Below are positions 58,752 to 64,000 of a stretch of DNA of 64,000 nt, piece by piece. The DNA lies in the NCBI GenBank assembly GCA_963974715.1, contig CAXBDK010000002.1, positions 186,001 through 250,000 of the forward strand, read 5' to 3'. Source of the stretch: Sediminicola sp963974715. Lineage in GTDB: Bacteria; Bacteroidota; Bacteroidia; Flavobacteriales; Flavobacteriaceae. The notes beneath the pieces are model-generated. The model was given only the letters and a program-made list of their open reading frames with translations, was not told the origin of the DNA and did not search any database. The translations under genes were made by a program, and so were the position numbers. Within the stretch, counting starts at the first letter, position 1; every line of letters starts with the position of its first letter.

Positions 58752-59043
58752 CGGTATTGTTTAACAATGGTTATCATGGGCCCTTGCTCCAGGTCGTGCA
58801 AATCTCGCCCAAAAAAAGGTCTGACCGACCTATAGTCGTAATGCATTTGACTTTTTTACGCACAAAGTGGAATTTATTATATCCCGACGCGCGCATTGCA
58901 CCGGTTTTTTGGTGTTCCGCCCATGCCCCAACTGCTTGTTTCGAGCTTGTTGATCTTTAAATTAGCATTTATCGCTTAAATCGGTTATTTTCATGGTATA
59001 GGGACGGGTCGTGACCATTTCCGTTCCTAAAGCACCATCCTAT

Positions 59044-61215
59044 ATGAAAAACTGGCTTTTATTGATATGCTTGGTCCTAGTGGCCTGTAAGACAAAATCC
59101 GCGCAGACGGAACGGGAACGGTGGCAGCGCCATGCCGACAATACCGTCATTATCAGGGACGATTTTGGGGTTCCCCATATCTATGGCAAGACCGATGCCG
59201 ATGCGGTATTTGGCCTGTTGTACGCCCAATGTGAGGACGATTTTAACCGGGTGGAACAGAATTACATCTGGGCCACGGGCCGATTGGCGGAAGTGGAAGG
59301 GGAAGAGGCCCTCTACAGCGATCTTCGGGCAAACCTGTTCATGACCGAGGAAGAGGCCCTCTCAAACTATGAAAAAAGTCCGCCATGGCTCAAAAAACTA
59401 TGTGATGCCTTTGCGGATGGCATCAACTATTATCTTTTGACCCATCCCGAAGTGACACCACGGTTGATCGCCCGTTTTGAACCTTGGATGCCCATGTATT
59501 TTAGTGAAGGATCTATAGGGGGCGATATAGAGCGCATATCCCTCAGGAAAATCAAGGAATTCTACGGGGGCGACATGGCGATCCCCACCGATACCAAGGT
59601 AACCGACACCTTGCAGCGGACGGAATGGGAGCCCCAAGGATCTAATGGTATTGCGCTATCGGGCAAGATGACGCGCTCCGGTAATGCCATGTTGCTCATC
59701 AACCCGCACACCTCCTTTTTCTTTAGGGGCGAGGTGCACGTGGTGAGCGAAGAAGGGCTCAATGCCTATGGGGCCGTTACCTGGGGCCAGTTTTTTGTCT
59801 ATCAGGGTTTCAATGAAAAAACAGGCTGGATGCATACGTCCACCTATGCCGATATTATGGACGAATTCAAGGAATCGGTAACGGAGCGGGACGGCAGGTT
59901 GATGTACCGCTATGGGGACAGCTTACGGCCCGTAAGCGCTTCCAAAATAGTATTGGAGTACAAGGATGGCGATGCCATAAAGCAGCGCAGCTTTCCAATG
60001 TACCGTACCCATCACGGACCCGTCACGCATGTAACGGAAGGGCGTTGGACATCCACGGCGATGATGTGGGATCCCATAAAGGCCTTGGAACAATCTTTTG
60101 TACGTACCAAGCAAGCGGGATATAAAGGGTTTCGAAAGATGATGGACCTCCGCACCAATTCGTCCAACAATACCGTCTATGCCGATGCCGAGGGAAATAT
60201 TGCCTATTTTCATGGTAATTTCATGCCCAAAAGGGATACCGTTTTCGATTATTCAAAGCCGGTCGACGGTGCCGACCCCAATACCGATTGGCAAGGCCTT
60301 CATACGGTGGATGAAAATATTTTGGTGCTCAACCCCGACAATGGATGGCTACAAAATTGCAATTCCACTCCCTTTACGGTAGCAGGGGAGTATAGTCCCG
60401 GAAAAGCCGGCTATCCCGATTATATGTCCAGGGACCAAGAAAATTTTAGGGGCGTCCATGCCCTGTCCCTTTTAGGGAAGGGCAGGGACATTACTTTGGA
60501 CGGCCTTATTGCGCTGGCCCACGATCCCTATCTGCCCGCTTTTGAAAAATTGGTTCCGGGCCTTGTGGAGGCCTACGATTCCACCGAACCCAAGGATCCA
60601 CGTTTAAAGGGGCCCGTGGCAGTGCTGCGAAATTGGGACCTGCGTACCTCAGAAGCCTCGGTAGGGATGACCCTTGCGCATTTCTATGGTACGTATTATG
60701 GCCAGGTTGGCGAGGGGCCAGCGGGAGCGAGCGATATGCGCCTAATGGAATATTTGGGAACGGAATCGCCCTATAGGGAACGATTACAGGTATTTTCACA
60801 GGTCCTAGATCAACTGGAAAGCGCTTTTGGCACTTGGGAACTGCCATGGGGAACGGTAAACCGGTACCAACGATTGAACGGGGACATACGACAGTCCTTT
60901 AACGATAGTCTCCCCAGTATGCCCATTGGATTTGCTTCCGGCCGATGGGGTGCCCTTGCCGCTTTTGGCGTAAGTTATACCAACAACACCAAAAAAATCT
61001 TTGGCACCAGGGGAAACAGTTTTGTGGCGGTAGTCGAATTTGGGGAAAAGGTACGGGCCAAGAGTATATTGGCCGGGGGGCAGAGCAGCGATCCCGACTC
61101 ACCACATTTTAACGACCAGGCGCTACGATATGCCAACAGCCAGTTTAAGGAGGTGCCCTTCTACAGGGAGGATGTCCTGAAGCGTGCGGAGCGCACATAC
61201 CATCCCGGGGAATAA
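59044..61215 (+). CDS. Penicillin-acylase family (S45) lipoprotein
   Basis: N-terminal-nucleophile hydrolase of 723 residues. The start at 59044 gives a lipoprotein signal (MKNWLLLICLVLVAC). The alpha-chain region opens with IIRDDFGVPHIYGKTDADAVFGLLYAQCEDDF; the beta chain would begin at Ser200 in QGSNGIALSG, the autocatalytic cleavage site and nucleophile. NPHTSFF and NTVYADAEGNIAYFHGNFMPKR follow as expected. Relatives deacylate beta-lactams, acyl-homoserine lactones or cyclic lipopeptides; the natural substrate here is unknown. The enzyme would be anchored in the envelope. Confidence 0.9.
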   Translation: MKNWLLLICLVLVACKTKSAQTERERWQRHADNTVIIRDDFGVPHIYGKTDADAVFGLLYAQCEDDFNRVEQNYIWATGRLAEVEGEEALYSDLRANLFMTEEEALSNYEKSPPWLKKLCDAFADGINYYLLTHPEVTPRLIARFEPWMPMYFSEGSIGGDIERISLRKIKEFYGGDMAIPTDTKVTDTLQRTEWEPQGSNGIALSGKMTRSGNAMLLINPHTSFFFRGEVHVVSEEGLNAYGAVTWGQFFVYQGFNEKTGWMHTSTYADIMDEFKESVTERDGRLMYRYGDSLRPVSASKIVLEYKDGDAIKQRSFPMYRTHHGPVTHVTEGRWTSTAMMWDPIKALEQSFVRTKQAGYKGFRKMMDLRTNSSNNTVYADAEGNIAYFHGNFMPKRDTVFDYSKPVDGADPNTDWQGLHTVDENILVLNPDNGWLQNCNSTPFTVAGEYSPGKAGYPDYMSRDQENFRGVHALSLLGKGRDITLDGLIALAHDPYLPAFEKLVPGLVEAYDSTEPKDPRLKGPVAVLRNWDLRTSEASVGMTLAHFYGTYYGQVGEGPAGASDMRLMEYLGTESPYRERLQVFSQVLDQLESAFGTWELPWGTVNRYQRLNGDIRQSFNDSLPSMPIGFASGRWGALAAFGVSYTNNTKKIFGTRGNSFVAVVEFGEKVRAKSILAGGQSSDPDSPHFNDQALRYANSQFKEVPFYREDVLKRAERTYHPGE

Positions 61216-61391
61216 GGGTTGGGCGGGAAGTACACCCAGCGACAGGAAGGTGCATTTTTTCATATGATAAATGGATTCTTTCGCCTCCCGTTAAAGTTTA
61301 AACGGGTCCGGTCATTAAATTTTCGTAAAAAGTGAATATCCAACTACTTTAGTGTTAAATTTACCAGTAATAATTTGAAATACCATTGATT

Positions 61392-62066
61392 ATGGAAGCT
61401 CCAAAAAAAACAGCCCCTAAAAAGGCGACAACTACGGCCGTGAAGGGAAAGACCCCCCCTGCCCCACCAACCAAGGCCAAGGCCCCCGTGAAGAAAATTG
61501 TCCCCGCTAAAATTGCGACCCCTAAAGAACCTACTGCCCCAGCCACAGCAGGGGATGGTGGAAAAGCCGCTCCCGTCAAGGCCCCGGCACGGCGAAAAAC
61601 GACGGTAGCAACACCAGCAAAAAGAGCGGTCCGCACCCCAAGGACAAAACCCGCGGGCGCTGCCCAACCCAAGGCACCCGAGACCCTCGGCACCCCCGAA
61701 AAAAAACCTTCCGCAAGCAAAAAAGCCCCAAAGGTAAAGTCCATAAAGGAAAAAACGGTTAAGCCGCCAATAGTAAAAGAGGAAGGAACCAACGAAAAGG
61801 CACTTTTAAAAAAGGAAGCAAAAAAAGAAAAGTCAAAAGCGGCTAAAAAAGAAACCAAGGGGCAGGACAAGGAACTAAAGGTTCAGGAAAAGAAATTGGA
61901 GAAGACCACTAAAAAAGTGGCCACCCTGCACCATAAATTTAAAAAGGCCAAGAAGAAGAACGCCAAAAAGGGAAAGATAAAAGAGCTAAAGGCCAAGCTG
62001 AAAAAATTCCTGCGAAAACTGGGAAATATCCGCAGCAAGGTAAAAAAGGCACGAAAGAAAAAGTAA
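61392..62066 (+). CDS. Histone H1-like lysine-rich protein
   Basis: Very basic low-complexity protein of 224 residues. The first 115 residues are Ala/Pro/Lys-rich with repeated PAKxA, APVK and RRKT-type units like eukaryotic histone H1 tails; residues about 120-170 form a Lys/Glu-rich coiled coil; the last 55 (KVATLHHKFKKAKKKNAKKG..., ending KARKKK) are a Lys-rich basic helix. There is no signal peptide or globular domain. Likely binds DNA or RNA non-specifically, as bacterial H1-like proteins do. ATG 61392 is preferred over the in-frame TTG at 61386. Confidence 0.75.
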   Translation: MEAPKKTAPKKATTTAVKGKTPPAPPTKAKAPVKKIVPAKIATPKEPTAPATAGDGGKAAPVKAPARRKTTVATPAKRAVRTPRTKPAGAAQPKAPETLGTPEKKPSASKKAPKVKSIKEKTVKPPIVKEEGTNEKALLKKEAKKEKSKAAKKETKGQDKELKVQEKKLEKTTKKVATLHHKFKKAKKKNAKKGKIKELKAKLKKFLRKLGNIRSKVKKARKKK

Positions 62067-62110
62067 TAAGCTAAGGCGGCCCGGTACCCGGACTGCCCCT
62101 TTTTCCAGAA

Positions 62111-63148
62111 TTATGACAAGGGTATCTGTTGACTAAGACAGTGCAGGGTACCAAATCCCCATATAAAATCAGTAGCGGAAATTCCGATAACCTCACGATC
62201 GGGAAAGCAATCGGCCAGTTTCGCCAGCGCAATACGGTCGGCAGCATCATTAAAAGTAGGGACCAGCACACAGTTGTTCAGGATCAGAAAGTTGGCATAG
62301 CTGGCAGGTAGCTGTAGGCCATCAAATATGATCTTTGAAGGCATGGGAAGGGGTATTATCTTTAAGGGTTTCCCGTTTTCAAGTACGGCTTTTTCCAAAC
62401 GCGCCAAATTTTCCTGTAAGGGAGCATGGTTTTTATCATTTTTATCATTTTCCACAACGGTCACCACCGTCTCCTCGTTCACAAAACGGCATAGGTCATC
62501 AATATGGCCATGGGTATCGTCCCCAATGATCCCGTCCCGTAACCAAATGGTATTGGTGATCCCAAAATACTCCTTAAAGATAGCTTCATAATCTTCCTTG
62601 GTAAAGCCTTGGTTCCTCACCTGTATATCGGGATGTAAAAGGCACTCTTCCGAGGTAATGAGCGTTCCCTTTCCATTTACTTCCAGGGCGCCCCCTTCAA
62701 GGACCACATTTTTGCCATGGTGGATAACGGGTACCAGGGGAATTTTTAAATGTGCGGCCACGGTCTGTGGCACCTGCCTGTCCAGTTTATGGTTGCCGTA
62801 CTTGGCCCAACCGTTAAAATTGAGGTTCAAGGCTTCCCTTTTTTTTCCATTCTTGACGATGATCGGCCCGGAATCCCGCATCCAGCTCCGGTTGGTACGC
62901 TGTATGATAAAGGAAATCTTTTTGGGGTCCACCGTGGCCAGGTCCAACATTTCGCCTACTTTTTCCCGTAGGTTTTCATCGGCCACTACCAGATATACCA
63001 TCTCGTAAGCGGACACTTTTTTTATAAACTCCACAAAGGCCCATTGTACGGCCCCGTACTTGCCGGGCCAGTCGTTGCCATTGTGGGGAAAGCAGAGTAA
63101 TATACCTTGTTGCGGTTCCCATTCTGCGGGAAATCTTCTATTGGCCAT
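62111..63148 (-). CDS. aguA: Agmatine deiminase
   Basis: Enzyme of 345 residues converting agmatine to N-carbamoylputrescine. The guanidine-modifying fold is evident: FPAEWEPQQGILLCFPHNGNDW near 5-26 (substrate Asp), MRDSGPIIV near 88-96 (Asp), LEGGALEVNGKGTLITSE near 150-167 (Glu), GDDTHGHIDDLCRFV near 208-222 (His) and the catalytic Cys337 in GTLHCLSQQIP. It lies 5 nt downstream of the amidohydrolase gene, completing a two-step route to putrescine. Confidence 0.93.
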   Translation of the reverse strand: MANRRFPAEWEPQQGILLCFPHNGNDWPGKYGAVQWAFVEFIKKVSAYEMVYLVVADENLREKVGEMLDLATVDPKKISFIIQRTNRSWMRDSGPIIVKNGKKREALNLNFNGWAKYGNHKLDRQVPQTVAAHLKIPLVPVIHHGKNVVLEGGALEVNGKGTLITSEECLLHPDIQVRNQGFTKEDYEAIFKEYFGITNTIWLRDGIIGDDTHGHIDDLCRFVNEETVVTVVENDKNDKNHAPLQENLARLEKAVLENGKPLKIIPLPMPSKIIFDGLQLPASYANFLILNNCVLVPTFNDAADRIALAKLADCFPDREVIGISATDFIWGFGTLHCLSQQIPLS

Positions 63149-63153
63149 GTCGT

Positions 63154-64000
63154 TTAATCGAGTGCTCTTTTGGTAATGTCATGAAATGCATCGATTCTTC
63201 GGTCCCTAAAAAATGGCCAGTTCTGCCGTACATTTTCCTGATGTTTCAAGTCGATGGTCGCAATGAGTATTTCTTCCTTATCGGAAGAAGCCAAGGCCAA
63301 AAGCTCCCCTTGGGGGCCACATATAAAGGAATTGCCCCAAAATTCGATCCCTTCCGTATTGGGCAGGTATTTTTCCAGCCCGATCCTGTTGGCTGCCGCC
63401 ACATAGACCCCATTGGCAACGGCGTGCCCTTTCATAACGTTCATCCAAGCCCCGTACTGGTTTTCACCAAACTGGGCCTTTTCGGCAGGGTGCCAGCCGA
63501 TGGCGGTCGGATAGAAAAGTACCTCTGCACCTTGCATGGCGGTAAGTCTTGCCGCTTCCGGGTACCATTGGTCCCAACAGATCAAGGTGCCCACTTTTCC
63601 CTTCTGGGTGGGAATGGTCTTAAAGCCGAGGTCGCCCGGGGTAAAATAAAATTTTTCATAGAAATGGGGATCGTCCGGAATATGCATCTTCCTATAAAGT
63701 CCCGCTTGCGATCCATCAGCATCGATAATATAGGCGCTATTGTGGTAGATGCCGGACATCCTTTTTTCGAAAAAGGGGATGATCAGGGCAACATTGAGTT
63801 CCTTTGCCAAGGCACTAAATGCGGTAAAGGAGATATCGCCCAAGGGTTCCGCCAAGGAGAAATTTTCAACATCCTCGCTCTGGCAGAAATAATGACTGCT
63901 GTAAAGTTCGGGCAGACTGATTATTTCGGCACCCTGTTCGGCCGCCTTTTTTATCCAGTGAAGGCATTTTTTACGGTTTTCTTCGGGGGTATTGTTCAGG
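63154..64000 (-). CDS. aguB: N-carbamoylputrescine amidase (nitrilase family), 5' end outside window
   Basis: Carbon-nitrogen hydrolase releasing putrescine, CO2 and ammonia from N-carbamoylputrescine. The frame is open to the right edge, so the start and the first strand are missing; about 282 residues are visible. The catalytic triad can be located: Glu in ISLPELYSSHYF near 63870-63905, Lys in LYRKMHIPDD, and Cys in LICWDQWYPEAARL. The Cys-Trp-Asp-Gln-Trp-Tyr-Pro motif is characteristic of plant-type AguB. It is followed at 5 nt by aguA; the pair forms the agmatine route to putrescine. Confidence 0.92.
   Translation of the reverse strand, partial: LNNTPEENRKKCLHWIKKAAEQGAEIISLPELYSSHYFCQSEDVENFSLAEPLGDISFTAFSALAKELNVALIIPFFEKRMSGIYHNSAYIIDADGSQAGLYRKMHIPDDPHFYEKFYFTPGDLGFKTIPTQKGKVGTLICWDQWYPEAARLTAMQGAEVLFYPTAIGWHPAEKAQFGENQYGAWMNVMKGHAVANGVYVAAANRIGLEKYLPNTEGIEFWGNSFICGPQGELLALASSDKEEILIATIDLKHQENVRQNWPFFRDRRIDAFHDITKRALD

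Noticed and set aside
61264..61335. 23-codon basic ORF before the histone-like gene
   Set aside because: No promoter box or ribosome site, and a composition expected by chance. Not enough to call.
1..64000. tRNA, rRNA or CRISPR arrays
   Set aside because: I looked for cloverleaf ends, rRNA blocks and regularly spaced short repeats and saw none, though a covariance-model scan would be needed to exclude small RNAs.

Overview
The window is chromosomal DNA from a member of the Bacteroidota, most likely a marine Flavobacteriaceae. The evidence is type IX secretion sorting domains (types A and B), carboxypeptidase-like and TonB-dependent outer-membrane receptors, Bacteroidota-specific families (DUF4271, DUF4296, DUF3098, DUF3127, DUF2490), and many copies of the Bacteroidota -7 promoter box TAnnTTTG. 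I could not assign a genus. Genes are tightly packed with many short overlaps. I saw no rRNA, tRNA, CRISPR array, prophage or complete insertion sequence.

Layout. 1-6.3 kb: a sigma-54 response regulator (cut by the left edge) converging on a hybrid histidine kinase with an Hpt domain, then a TPP riboswitch and a probable thiamine TonB-dependent receptor. 6.4-9.1 kb: a Gfo/Idh/MocA oxidoreductase, an ATP-grasp enzyme and a Rieske-like lipoprotein. 9.3-19.9 kb: housekeeping genes (greA, HIT, a histidine kinase, flavin reductase, aat, tag, a thioredoxin-fold protein, a TonB-like protein) and the ftsX-DUF3098-uppP-truB operon. 20-22 kb: a large type B T9SS cargo. 22-33 kb: leuS with an expanded AT-rich insertion, ald, a zinc metallopeptidase, ferritin, an Lrp regulator, a saccharopine reductase-like enzyme, pckA and hemD. 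33-42 kb: a GT39-DUF4271-hemD operon, GT2-dihydroorotase-DUF4296, a nucleoside-sugar epimerase-like gene, tyrS and a LuxE-like gene. 42-50 kb: two miniature T9SS cargo genes, a duplicated-repeat surface lipoprotein, a TonB-dependent receptor and a PhoB/PhoR-like two-component pair. 50-55 kb: trmB-lysE-ATL, a 27-codon ORF, Mrp-NifU, ferredoxin reductase and ferredoxin. 55.2-57 kb: an AT-rich island with a Clp-fold serine protease and a 67-residue protein, bounded by diverged partial copies of both flanking genes. 57-64 kb: an ABC exporter, a penicillin-acylase-family lipoprotein, a histone H1-like basic protein, and aguA-aguB for putrescine synthesis (aguB cut by the right edge).

Most of the window is core metabolism and envelope biology. 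The most unusual places are the mosaic island at 55.2-57 kb, the AT-rich block inside leuS, the 927-bp internal tandem duplication in the surface lipoprotein, the two T9SS mini-cargo genes, the small ORF upstream of mrp, and a set of five genes whose promoter -7 box lies only 4-7 nt before the start codon, which suggests leaderless mRNAs. All family assignments come from reading the translated sequence and recalled family motifs; no database search was possible.
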